From Sophora flavescens (lineage: Eukaryota > Streptophyta > Magnoliopsida > Fabales > Fabaceae), in contig CM061062.1 of assembly GCA_030762895.1 (NCBI GenBank), forward strand, positions 284,762,397 to 284,826,396: DNA of 64,000 bases, given 5' to 3'. Made by a program: the position numbers and the translations under genes. Under the pieces are notes generated by a model, which did no database searches, was not told the DNA's origin, and was given only the letters and a program-made list of their open reading frames with translations. Of this stretch, positions 46,997-59,218 are shown piece by piece. Each line of letters begins with the position of its first letter. The stretch's first letter is position 1.

Positions 46997-48739
46997 AGTC
47001 CAGTCCGTTGCATTTGCTGTTGGATGCGGTCCAGTCCAGTCCATTGGACCTACTGGTGGACGCAGACCAGTCCAGTCCAGTGCACTTGCTGTTGGACGAG
47101 ATGATCCCATCCATTGCATTGGACTTGCTGTTGGACGGGGGGGTCCCGTCCATTGCATTGTATTTGTTGTTGGACGCAGTCCAGTCCATTGCATTGGACT
47201 TGCTGTTGGACGTGGTCCAGTCCAGTCCATTGCACTTGCTGTTGGACGGGTTGGTCCCGTCCATTGCATTGGACTTGCTGTTGGACGTGGTCCAGTCCAG
47301 TCCATTGCACTTGCTGTTGGACGGGTTGGTCCCGTCCATTGCATTGGACTTGCTGTTGGACGCAGTCCAGTTCATTGCACTTGCTGTTGGACGGGGTGGT
47401 CTCGTCCATTGTTTTGGACTTGCTGTTGAACGCGGTCCGGTCCAGTCCAGTCCATTGCACTTGCTGTTGGACGTGTTGGTCCCGTCCATTGCATTGGACT
47501 TGCTGTTGGATGCAGTCCAGTCCATTGCACTTGCTGTTGGATGGGGTGGTCCCGTCCATTGCATTGGACTTGCTGTTGGACGGGGTATTCCCGTCCATTG
47601 CATTGCACTTGCTGTTGGACGGGGTGGTCCCGTCCATTGCTTTGGACTTGTTGTTGGATGCGGTCCAGTCCAGTCCATTGCACTTGTTGTTGGACGGGTT
47701 GGTCCCGTCCATTGCATTGGACTTGTTGTTGGGCGCAGTCCAGTCCACTGCACTTGCTGTTGGATGGGGTGGTCCCGTCCATTGCATTGTATTTGCTGTT
47801 GGACGCAGTCCATTCCATTGCACTTGCTGTTGGACGCAGTCCAGTCCATTGCATTGGACTTGCTGCTGGATGCAGTCCAGTCCATTGCTTTGGACTTGAT
47901 ATTGGACGCGGTCGCGTCCAGTCCAGTCCATTGCACTTGCTGTTGGACGGGTTGGTCCCGTCCATTGCATTGGACTTGCTGTTGGACGCAGTCCAGTCCA
48001 TTGCACTTGCTGTTGGACGTGGTGGTCCCGTCCATTGTTTTGGACTTGCTTTTGGACGCGGTCCAGTCCATTGCACTTGCTGTTGGACGGGTTGGTCCCG
48101 TCCATTGCATTGGACATGCTGTTGGACGCAGTCCAGTCCATTGCACTTGCTGTTGGACGGGGTGGTCCCGTCCGTTGCATTGCATTTGCTGTTGGACGCG
48201 GTCCAGTCCAGTCCAGTGCACTTGTTGTTGGACGAGGTGATCGCGTCCATTGCATTGGACTTCTTTGTTGGGCGGGTGGTCCCGTCCATTGGTTTGGACT
48301 TCTTTGTTGGGCGCGGTCCGATCCATCCATTGCACTTCTTTGTTGGATTCGGTTGGTCCCATCCATTGCATTGGACTTGTTGTTGGGCGCATCACCCATT
48401 GCACTAGCTGTTGGACGGGGTGGTCCCATCCATTGCATTACATTTACTGTTGGACGCAGTCCAGTCCATTGCACTTGCTGTTGGACGCAGTCCAGTCCAT
48501 TGCATTGGACTTGCTGTTGGATGTATTCCAGTCCATTGCTTTGGACTTGCTGTTGGACGCGGTCCAGTCCAGTCCGTTGCACTTGCTGTTGGACGGGTTG
48601 TTCCCGTCCATTGCATTGGACTTCTTTGTTGGGCGATCCGATCCATTGCACTTGTTGTTGGACGGGTGGTCACGCCCATTGCTTTGGACTTGCTGTTGGA
48701 CGCGGTCCGGTCCAGTCCATTGCACTTGCTATTGGACGG
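46997..48739. repeat. Palindromic minisatellite array 2
   Basis: Same unit types as array 1. It also has variant units with TTCTTTGTTGGGCG (48250-48370 and 48620-48650), suggesting local homogenisation. Confidence 0.9.
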
Positions 48740-48947
48740 CCAAATATAAATAACGGAGGTCATAAACATGTATAATAGCCACTAAAATCTGTATGTTTTC
48801 TTAATCTGTGAAACATTTATAAATCGCCTACTTATTGTGAACACCCATTTTTGTCTGTCTTTTATGATATTATATTTCAAGGAGACTAATAATAATAATG
48901 AAGAGAGAGAAAAAAAAATAAAAAAGAAATAATAAAGAAAGGAGGGG

Positions 48948-49920
48948 CAGTCCCAAACTTGCATTTCTTTGTTGGACGCAGTCCAGTCCAGTCCATTGGA
49001 CTTGTTGGTGGACGCGGACCAGTCCAGTCCAGTGCACTTGCTGCCGGACGGGGTGGTCCCATCCATTGCATTGCATTTGCTGTTGAACGCAGTCCAGTCC
49101 ATTGCATTGGACTTGCTGTTGGACGCGGTCCGGTCCAGTCCAGTCCATTGCACTTGCTATTGGACGGGTTGGTCCTGTCCATTGCATTGGACTTGCTGTT
49201 GGACGCAGTCCAGTCCACTGCACTTGCTGTTGGACGGGGTGGTCCCGTCCATTGCTTTGGGCTTACTGTTGGACGCGGTCCAGTCCATTGCACTTGCTGT
49301 TGGACGGGTTGGTCTCGTCCATTGCATTGGACTTGCTGTTGGACGGGGTGGTCCCGTCCATTGCATTGACTTCTTTGTTGGGCGGGTGTTCCGTCCATTG
49401 CATTGCACTTGCTTGGACGGGTGGTCCCGTTCATTGCTTTGGACTTACTTGTTGGATGCGGTCTAGTCCAGTCCATTGCACTTCTTTGTTGGGCGGGTTG
49501 GTCCCGTCCATTGTATTGAACTTCTTTGTTGGGCGCAATCCGATCCATTGCACTTTGCTGTGGGCCGAGTGGTCCCGTCCATTGCATTACATTTCTTGTT
49601 GGACGCAAATCCATTCCATTGCACTTGTTGTTGGGCGCGATCCGATCCATTGCATTGGACTTGCTATTGGACGCCTGATCCATCCATTGCTTTGGACTTG
49701 CTCTTGGGCGCGTCGATCCGATCCATTGCAGTTGCTGTTGTACGGGTTGGTCCCGTCCATTGCATTGGACGGAGTCCAGTCCATTGCACTTGCTGTTGGA
49801 CGGGGTGGTCCCGTCCATTGCTTTGGACTTGCTGTTGGACGCGGTCCAGTCCAGTCCATTGCACTTGCTGTTGGACGGGTTGGTCCCGTCCATTGCATTG
49901 GACTTGCTGTTGGACGCAGT
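48948..49920. repeat. Palindromic minisatellite array 3
   Basis: Same units. The central part (49365-49740) is richer in degenerate TTCTTTGTTGGGCG variants than arrays 1 and 2. It ends abruptly at GGACGCAGT|GGGTTGCC. Confidence 0.88.
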
Positions 49921-50879
49921 GGGTTGCCCTATGACAAGTGTCATGTTCAACCCTTCAGATTTTGAGGTTGCTCTGTGGACTCACGTGCCATGTTCAACCT
50001 CACATAGGTTTGATCAAAAATTTCACAACTAAAGATGTTTCTTTCTCAAAAGACGATTTTCAGGGTAAAACAAATATTTTCAAGTTACTAATAATTTACA
50101 CAACCAATTTTGGGTAACCATTTTTATGGATGTTCTAGGGTGCCGTGGGGTTAAGTGTCCATGCCTTCCCTAGACATAATCGACTCCCGAACCCCAAGCT
50201 TTTTTCTTAAAGGTTTTTCCAACTTCCCTGAAATTAAATAAAGTTGATGGTGATTCCATGTCTTCTCTCTAAAAGGAGAAGTAGTCCTTTTTCGGTCGCT
50301 ACACTTATAACATTGAAAGACCCAATTTTTTGATGCTGAGATGCATACATTTATATTTCACAGTTTTTAAAAAATTATTTTAAACAACGTAAAGCCAATT
50401 AATAGTTTTCTGAGGTTGATTTACAAAGAAATCTCCTCAAGCAAATAAACACCTTCCTAACTTGCCTGTTGAGTAGCCAAACTAAATGTTTTTCATAAAC
50501 TGGTTAGTTGAATTTACACTTAAACTGATTTTTAAAGTATAATATAGGGTCTCATTTAATATGGGTTATTAAATAGTCTATTTTCCCAATGTATACTTGA
50601 TTTCTATTAAATATTGACAGTCAATTTATACCAACCTGACCAATTATAGATGTGTGCATATATTGCTGATTTATTTATATTCACCATAAAGTGACTCTTC
50701 GGAATAATTTTTTTTCACATGTTTCACGGCTATATCGGTATCTACTACATTTAATTGTAAATCTCAATCGAAAAAAAACTACATTTAATGCATTGACATA
50801 ACCCCCCAGTTCTGCATTGAAAATCAACTCCCTGTCTAAACTTTTATCATATTAGTCTTCATAGTTAAACTTTTCACAA
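49921..50879. other. Upstream region of the Helitron Rep/helicase gene
   Basis: No gene. A short partial direct repeat is seen (ATGTTCAACC at 49943 and 49991). Confidence 0.45.
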
Positions 50880-53800
50880 ATGATAGAACGTACAAAACAT
50901 AAACATTGTAAGATGAGTACCAGTTCAAATAGAAACTCAAACGATTGTATGAAGGCTAGGCAAAATCGCAAGGAAATAATGAAAAAGGAAAGTTTAGGAT
51001 GCTCTTCAACCATTCGAAGCCAACTAAACCTCTGTTCGACATATTCCAAAGTTGCTCATCAAAATTGGGTTCCTTTATCTCCATTATCAGCTGCAACTTC
51101 TACTCCAAATTATAGGACCAACTTTACTTTTGATCAAAGGGAATCCACGTCCCCAAGTCAGTTTGTAAAGGACATTTCAACCAACAACATGGTCAATACA
51201 CCAGTTGTCATCCCTGCTAAAAGAATCCCATTATCTCCATTGTCTCCTTTAACTATTTCAAGCATACCTGCAAGACATGTTCAACAGATTGGTACTCCAA
51301 CAACAATAAATGGTATTCATTGTCTTCTACTTTTTCATTTAAAATTTTTCAAATATTGTGAATTATTGCATTTAATGTCGTTAACTTACTATATGCCTTT
51401 TTCTGCTGTTTCTAAGACCAAAACGTTGCTCCAAACTTTTCTGGTTCTTCTGGATCAACAGTCCAGCCCAAGGTTCATAAGAAAAGGAAGGTTGCAACAT
51501 CTGCTACAATTTCCAATGTCCCACCATTATCGGTTTCAGAACTTAATGCCACAGAATCTGCAAATGGTATTAATACTGCATATGTGATTCATAGTTAATG
51601 TAAAATGCTGTCAAAATTTTAATCAGTTGTAACACTTCAAGTACAGATGAAATCCAAATAATTGATCAGCAAAATACACCACAGAAAATTGAACATGATA
51701 TTTCAGATTTATATTCAAATGCAGAAAAACTTGGTAAGTCTAGCTGCTTCATATATCTTTCTTAAATAACTGAAGGTTACAATTATAAGTATTTGTAATT
51801 ACTAAACAGCCTTTATTCTTATTTTAACGAGTTTTTGGATTTGGGAGAGGCTTCCTTTATTTGTAAATATTGTGATTCAGTTTTGTGGTATGATGAAAGG
51901 TCTCGATAAATCCAAAAATCTAAAAACCCTGTTTTTAGCATATGCTGTTTGAGGGGAAAGGTCCAGTTACCAACACTCCAGAAACCTCCCCTTCGTTTGT
52001 GTAGCCTGATGTCTGATGAAGATAGCCGATCTAAACATTTTAAGGAAAACACTCGTGCATACAACAGTATGTTTTCCTTTACATTCATTGGAGGAAAGGT
52101 CCAAACATCTATAAATAATGGTTGTGGTTCTCCCCAATTTATTTTAAGTGGACAGAATTTCCATAGGATTGGAAGTTTAATTCCAGAGGAGGGCAGAGAT
52201 CCAAAATTTGCCCAACTTTATATCTATGACACTTACAATGAGAACCACAATAGAATGAATAATTTCAGGTAAACTATAACTGCCCATTGTCTCTATTTAT
52301 TTTGTAATTTCTTAAGTTTTAATCAGTGTACATTTGCATATTATTAAGTATTCCCTACTATATACTTACTCACCATGCTCTCATTATTTACAGTTCAAGT
52401 GATAGAAGGGATTTTTTCGATGAGTCTTTGGTTGAGGATCTCAAACAAATGATTGATCAGCATAATGAATTGGCAAAATCATTCAGAAGGGTTAGAGATT
52501 TTATTTTGGACAATGAAGTAGTAAATTTTTCTTTGCGTTTTCTTAGAGGGAGAAATCGAGATTCCAGGATTTACAATCTTCCTACATCTGATGAGGTGGT
52601 TGCTTTAATCGTAGGTGATTTGGAGAATATGGATTTAGGAAGGGATATGATAGTAAAAAAAAAGATCTGGTGACTTAGAAAAAATCCATGAGACTCATCT
52701 ATCTTTCATTCCTCTGCAGTATCCTCTGTTATTCTCATATGGAGAGGATGGTTTTAAAGAAGATATTCCTCGGAGAGAATGTGAAATGGATCAAGGCCGA
52801 AAAAGACAGAGAGTTACGTTGAGAGAATTCATTGCCTATAGACTTCAAGATAGAATCACTGAATATGGAAATATAGTTAATTCAAAAAGGTTGTTTCAAC
52901 AATTTGTTGTTGATTGCTATACAATGATTGAATCTCAAAGGCTGACATTTATAAGGAACAACCAAACAGTTATTCGGGCTGAAGTTTTGAGTGGGCTAGA
53001 AGAAGGTCAATAGAGGCGAAATTGAGCACTCTCTCTTGTTGGAATACGAATTATATTGCTTGCATCGTTCACTTTGGTGGTTCAAGGTATATGTTTAATA
53101 ACTGCCAAGATGCAATGGCTATTTGTAAAAGTTTGGTTACCCCGACCTTTTCATTACAATTACATGTAACTCCAATTGGGAGGAGGTCCAGACTTTTGTT
53201 TCCTCAAGAAATCTTCGACCAGATGAGAAACCAAATATTGTATGTAGAGTTTTCAAGATGAAGCTCGACCGGATGATGGCTGATTTCAAAAAGGAACGAA
53301 TGTTTGGAAAGGTTGATGCAGGCAAGTGTCTTAAATCTCTTCTACTCCTATATGATCTTATTAAATAATTTTTAATTAAATACAGAATGATGGGTTTTGT
53401 ATTGCAGGGATGTATTCTGTAGAATTTCAAAAAAGGGGACTACCACATGCTCATATTCTACTTTGGTTGAACGGAGAAAACAAACTTACTACAACTGCAG
53501 ACATTGATGAGATACATATCTGCTGAGTTACCAGATCCTATTTTCTATCACAGGTTAAGTCAAGTTGTCACAAAATTCATGCTACATGGACCATGTGGTG
53601 TTACCAATCGGTCGTCTCCTTGCATGAACGATGGTAGATGTACAAAATTTTTCCCTAAAAGTTTTCAGAATTACACTCAAATTGATGAACATGGTTACCC
53701 CACCTATAAAAGGAGGGATTCTGGAATTAAAGTAAGTAGAAAAGGAATTCAAATGGATAATCGCAGTGTCGTTCCTTTCAACCCGCAACTGATTGTTCGA

Positions 53801-56349
53801 TACCAAGCTCATGTTAATATGGAATATTAAATCTAATGTCATCAAATATTTGTTTAAGTACGTCGACAAGGGCCCTGATAGGGCTACACTTGAGATTTAT
53901 GGTCAGGGTCCAACGCTAATTGATGAAATTAAGCGATATTATGACTACAGGTATCTGTCTCCATGTGAAGCAGTTTGGAGAACATTTCAATTTGATATCC
54001 ATCACAGGTGGCCACCTGTCCAGAGATTAACGTTCCATTTGCCAAATAGACAAACAATTCTATTCAAAGATCATGAGACTATAGATGATGTATTGAAAAG
54101 AAATGAAGATAATGAAACAATGTTCTTAGCTTGGATGGTTGCAAATCAAAAATATCCAGGAGCTAGACATTTGACATACGCAGAGTTCCATACAATATTT
54201 GTCTATAGTAAAAATACAAGAAGATGGCAGCCAAGAAAAATGGGAACTTCAATAAGCAGGCTCCATTATGTTCCTCTCGGAACAGGAGAGCTTTATTACA
54301 TGAGAATTCTATTGACTTGCCAACGAGGTTATACCAGTTTTGAAAGCATCCGAACTATTGATGGTGAAACTTACTCTACTTTTCAAGAAGCATGCTATGC
54401 TCTGGGATTGTTGGCGGATGACAGAGAATATGTTGATGCAATAATAGAAGCAAGTGAACTAGGTTCAGGTTTTCAAATCAGAAAACTATTTGCAACCTTA
54501 TTGCAGACAAATACTATCAGCAATCCAGAATTTGTTTGGAAGGAATGTTGGCGGTTATTGTCGGATGGAATTCTCTATCATCTATGAAGAAATTTGAATC
54601 TTCCAGGTTAGTATCATTTATCAAAATTTCTTAAAACACTTTTGACACTATTCTATTTTTTGTAACTAAATCCATTATTTTTGACTTTCAAGAACTGCAT
54701 ATTGATGAAGCTAAAATTAAGAATTTGTGTCTGCTTGAGATTGAAAAAATACTTCAATCAAATGGAAGATCTTTGAGGGAATTCCCTAATCTGCCTTATC
54801 CTAACCCGAGTCAGGAGTCTCAATTCCAAAACCGATTGATTCTGGAAGAGCTTGACTATAACAAGGAAGAGCAACGACAAACTAATCATGCTTTGTTAGC
54901 CAAGCTGACAGATCAGTAGATGTCCATATATGACCAAATTATGCAAGCTGTATCAGATGAAAAAGGAGGATTTTATTTTTTGTATGGTTATGGTGGAACC
55001 GGGAAGACCTTTATTTGGAACAGACTTTCTTCTGGTCTCAGATCTCAAGGACATATAGTTGTCAACGTATCTTCATGTGGAATTGCATCGTTCTTACTGC
55101 CTGGAGGACGGACTGCGCATTCCAGATTTTCAATCCTGTTGTTGGTTAATGAAAACAGCACATGTAACATTAAACAAGGCAGTCCCAAAGCTGAAATGCT
55201 ACAGGCAACGAAGTTAATCATATGGGACGAGGCTCCAATGCTCAATAGATTTTTTTTTGAAGCTTTGGATCGAACACTACGAGATATCATGAGATCAATA
55301 AATTCAAATAGTGGCGAATTACCATTTGGAGGGAAGGTTGTCATTCTTGGAGGTGATTTTAGACAGATCCTATCTGTTATAAATAAAGGATCCAGACAAG
55401 ACATCGTTTCCGCTGCTGTCAACTCATCTTGTGGAAACTTTGCAAAATTTTGCTATTGAATGAAAATATGCGTTTGAGGACTCATTCCTCTAACATCAAT
55501 ATCAATGAGATTGCAGAATTTGCAGAATGGATTTTAGAAATTGGAAACGGATCTACCATAGCAGAAGATACAGATTATGAGGACATTGAAATTCCAGATG
55601 ATTTGCTAATTCACCAGCATGTCAATCCTCTTCTCCGTTTGGTTAATTTTGCCTATCCTGATCTTTTGCAGAATATTACTTGCTACAAATTCTTTCAAGA
55701 TAGAGCAATATTAGCACCAACATTAGAATCAGTTGAGAAGGTTAATAATTTCATGTTGGACATGATCCAAGGAGAAGTTAAAGAATATTTGAGTTCAGAC
55801 TACATCTGCAAATCAGATGAAGATACTGGTGTTGAAGGAGAATGGTTCACAACAGAGTTCTTAAATGATATAAAATGTTCTGGTCTACCTAATCATTGTC
55901 TAACTCTAAAGATTGGTGTACCGGTTATGCTTCTTCGAAACATAGACCAATCTGGAGGTTTGTGCAACGGAACAAGGCTGATTGTGAATGAGTTGGGTAG
56001 AAATATAATTGGGGCAACCATTGTTACAGGACCAAAAATAGGAGACAAAATCTACATAGATAGAATGAATCTAATACCCTCTGACTCTGGTCTACCTTTT
56101 AAGTTTGAAAGAAGACAGTTCCCCCTGGTTTTGTCATTTGCGATGACTATAAACAAGAGTCAAAGGCAATCTTTATCTCATGTAGGATTATTCCTACCAC
56201 GACCCGTATTTACTCATGGTCAATTATACGTTGCAGTGTCACGTGTTAGATCAAGGAAAGGATTGAAAATTCTTATTCTGGATGATGAAGAAAAATTGTC
56301 AAAAGTAACAAAAAATGTGGTTTACCAAGAAGTATTCGAAAATCTGTAG
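50880..56349 (+). pseudogene. Helitron Rep/PIF1-type helicase, disrupted
   Basis: N-terminal Ser-rich region (50880-51587), Helitron N-like region (51949-52272, SMFSFTFIGGK, YIYDTYNENHNR) and the Rep domain. The HUH motif GLPHAHILLWL is near 53437-53468, and KYLFKYVDKG is near 53840. The helicase follows, with Walker A GYGGTGKT near 54986, IIWDEAPM, GGDFRQ, and a C-terminal [13 protein letters not shown] and [12 protein letters not shown]. It would nick and unwind DNA for rolling-circle transposition. Breaks: a frame change at a run of nine A near 52656-52664, an early stop near 53011-53013, further frame changes near 53250 and 53830, and loss near 55440. One intron (53322-53407) appears to use a GC-AG pair. 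Intron positions elsewhere are uncertain. Confidence 0.88.
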
Positions 56350-57477
56350 TCAAACAATGTTAAACAGCTTTTTTTTTGTTTATGGTTCATATGTCTATTG
56401 TTCCTGTGTATGTTGTTTATGGTCTTTATGCTTATTACTTTTTATCATCAAAGCCAACTCACGTATCTAATTAACCCAAGTATATAATATAGACTTACAC
56501 CAAGTTTATAATAGATTTGGTAAAAAGATAAAATAAATTAAGCTAAGATATCCAACACATACATTTCCAAATAATCCAATGATCCGTCAACATGTACAGT
56601 AGACAAAATCATGCATATGATGTTCCATATAAAATATAAGTAACCAATCAATTAATCATGCTAATCGATTTTTAATTGATAAATATTTTTAATCAATTTA
56701 TTAACAAGCACAATATTAATATATTTTAATGAAATTTGTTTTTGTTAATAAAAACTAGATATATATGACATATCTTTAAATAATTTGATAATAATCTGGA
56801 CCATTTTTTATTTTCACCGATATTATAGATTTTTAAGAAATAGCCATATGCATTAAAATCTAAACTAATAATTGAATATTGAGCTAACAAGATTTTGTTC
56901 CTAGAAAACTTTTATTGTTTTAGACTATTATCGATAATGCATCATTATTATCATCTGCATCTAGGTTGATACATTTATTATAGAAAGTTTCAAAACATAC
57001 CTTTGCATAAACGTGTCTTCTCACACCGTTCTCCATGGCTTTGCACAATTTTCTACGACGGCTGCCACATAATTCTCTTAATAACCGCAAACTAATCTTC
57101 ATTACAATTGAGAATTCCAAAGGACAACCCTTTCTGCTTAAATAACCAATCTTTCTTTATAATTAATCCCACATATTGCTTCTGCCTTTATAACTTCAAT
57201 TGCTTTTGAGAGCTACATCACCATCTGATCGTAAGTAGAACCTTGCTCCTTCAAATATCTGTGTTTTACAGTTATCTGCTTTCTTCGTTGATTTTTTCTG
57301 AACTGCAAAACCTGCAACATAAATTTTGCTAACTTTACAAACAAATCGCAAAACCTTTCGTTAAACATTACGAAGGGAAAAACAAATTGGTTACCTTCTG
57401 CGTTCTGTTACCCTTTTGGCAGATCCACCATAGTTTTCTTTTTTTGAATTCATATTTGCAAATTTTTTTTGTAGATG
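56350..57477. other. Helitron interior, no gene supported
   Basis: AT-rich. A 66-codon minus-strand ORF (57120-56920) is basic and Cys-containing but not recognised. Confidence 0.45.
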
Positions 57478-58666
57478 TCTTGCGATTCCTCCTCCAACAC
57501 CGGTCCTACATATGCTGCCTTTAATGCATTTTTGCCACCTAATAATGTAATATTTTCATCCTCTATTTTACTTAATTATTTATTTTTATATTTTTATATC
57601 TAATTCTATGAAAAGGACATCTGGCACACAAAATGGTATACGCGTGAGGACTTTACCGAGACACGCTTTATCCCATCTACAACTGTTAACGTTACATTTT
57701 TTATACAATATAATATATTATTTTTATTCCAAATGTCTGCTTTGTAGGGATGGATTCAAGTTCCAGAATACTTTTATAATAGATACAAACCTATGGTGCC
57801 TTCAAGAGTTTTCTTCGTTGATCGTGTTGGGACCAAATTTGGTATTATTTTACACAAATTCACCACCAATGGGTACTTTACCCATGGATTGGAAAATATT
57901 CTAAACCATTATCGAGATCCTCAGGGAGTTTGACTCAAGTTAATATTTTCAGGTGGAAATGAATTCTCCATGAGGGTACAGGATGAGATACCCAAGATAT
58001 CCATTATCCAAGTCAGAAAGTTACATATCCCCATCGATTGATTATCTTCCGGGAGGAATTTTTGGAAGCCACTGCAATACCTAGAGATTGGGAGTCTATG
58101 ACTAAATTTACACCGAGGTTGACACTGGCTACAGGCAACCACAAACCGTTTGGTAATTGATACCCGTATAACATATTTATTAAATGTTTCAAATATTTTA
58201 ATACATTTCGTTATTGTTAAATTTGTAATTAATCCTTTTTTGTAAGAATTAGAATTTACCTGCTGCCTTTGCAAAGCATTTGCATGATATTGGAAGACCT
58301 GATGTCATTATTTTGGAAGATGATGTGGGGGGCAAATTCCACCGCAAGCTCAGGTGGGGGAGGAGAAATGGTGAGGCCTATTTATCTGGAGGATGGATTA
58401 GCTTTTGCAGCGAACATTTCTTAAGGGGAGGAAGCTCTATTCTCATTGGGTTGGATCCGGAAGATAATACCCTGTGGTATGGACATGTTGTGTCTGTGCG
58501 ATTCACTACAAGTGTTGAAGAAATCCCCTTAAACTTGATGCGTCAAGTCCCCTTTTGTTTATCCTATGTTATTTGCTGTTTGTTTAATTTACTTTATGTT
58601 TTTTTAAGTTTTGTGGACAATGATATTGCCATGGTACAAACTTTTCTTAATTTATGCTATATGTAG
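57478..58666 (+). pseudogene. B3-domain-like gene in the Helitron 3' part
   Basis: Exon-like pieces: a start at ATGTCTTGCGATTCC (57478); a piece reading IWHTKWYTREDF (57617-57660); a piece reading VPEYFYNRYKPMVPSRVFF and LNHYRDPQGV (57749-57930); and a later piece with ILEDDVGGKFHRKLRWGR, AYLSGGWISFCSEHFLRGGS (58290-58440). The last has the layout of a plant B3 DNA-binding domain (GGW..F....L..G). Stop codons and frame changes lie between pieces, some perhaps intronic. It may be a captured host gene fragment or a regular cargo gene of this Helitron family. The B3 assignment rests on pattern only. Confidence 0.5.
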
Positions 58667-58800
58667 TATGGGGGGATTTCTAATTAAAGACAATTATAAA
58701 ATGCTATTGCCATGGTGCAAACTTTTCTTTATTTTGCAAACTTATCTCATACACCATTTTAATTTTCGGCGTATATTTTAACTTTTGAAAACGCATAATC

Positions 58801-58829
58801 CCCATGCAGTGCACGGGCAAGAACTCTAG
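58801..58829 (+). other. Helitron 3' terminal hairpin and CTAG end
   Basis: CCCATGC-AGT-GCACGGG with one mismatch in the stem, eight bases of spacer, then CTAG followed by T. This is the canonical 3' end. Confidence 0.85.
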
Positions 58830-58996
58830 TAAAAAAAAGAGAGAATTAGCTGGATGAGCTGGACCCACTATAAATTGTGTTTGAATTTTTTTTTTTTTTG
58901 AATATTTATGTGAAACTTTCTAAAAATAGAATGGTTTGAAAGAGCTTCCTTTGGAAGTCATTGTATGAGAAGATGCCACCTTTAAATTTTTTTTAT

Positions 58997-59218
58997 CCTC
59001 GACCTGTAATATCCCTCACCGGAAGCGGGGACTAATCTTCTGCAAGGGAGTGAATGATACCTGAAGGCGGGAAATCCCATTCCAACAGAAATTCTGATAC
59101 CTAAAGGCGGGAAACCCCATTCCAACGGAAATTCACTCCATACGCAAAAGTTGATATTCGAACCCCAACCACTTGGTTAAGGGACACAAGCCCACCACAC
59201 TTGTACCAACCTCCGTTG
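58997..59218 (-). mobile_element. tRNA-derived SINE, same family as at 15525
   Basis: Minus strand starts GAGGTTGGTACAAGTG, with box A-like sequence, then CCCTTAACCAAG and box B GGGGTTCGAATATC. Both blocks align with the SINE at 15525-15714. The body holds a direct 40-bp duplication (59055-59094 and 59095-59134, three mismatches). Ends and target duplication are not certain. Confidence 0.7.

Larger units (their letters stand above)
45429..49920. repeat. Three-copy higher-order tandem repeat with minisatellite cores
   Basis: Three head-to-tail units: 45429-46798, 46799-48739 and 48740-49920. Each starts with a nearly identical unique-looking spacer of about 200 bp (CCAAATATAAATAACGGAGG ... 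AATAATAAAGAAAGGA, about 95% alike by eye) and continues with a minisatellite array. The block lies between gypsy A and the Helitron Rep/helicase gene. Long ORFs on both strands here come from the repeats and are not called as genes. Confidence 0.9.
24219..58829 (+). mobile_element. Large autonomous-type plant Helitron, now interrupted and inactive
   Basis: The 5' end is taken as A|TCTATATTATAA at 24218-24219, with a subterminal perfect hairpin TTTTCCC-ATTCT-GGGAAAA at 24239-24257. The 3' end has a hairpin CCCATGC-AGT-GCACGGG at 58801-58817, and CTAG at 58826-58829 followed by T. Helitrons insert between A and T, begin TC and end CTRR after a hairpin. Inside are an RPA1-like gene, a Rep/PIF1-helicase gene and a B3-like gene. 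RPA and Rep/helicase genes are the standard cargo of plant Helitrons. Most of the 34.6-kb length comes from later insertions (Cassandra solo LTR, gypsy A with B and hAT) and a tandem repeat block. That the two ends belong together is inferred from the gene content between them. Confidence 0.75.

Noticed and set aside
45477..50032. Dozens of ORFs on both strands in the tandem-repeat block
   Set aside because: Produced by stop-poor repeat units in many frames; no independent sign of coding.
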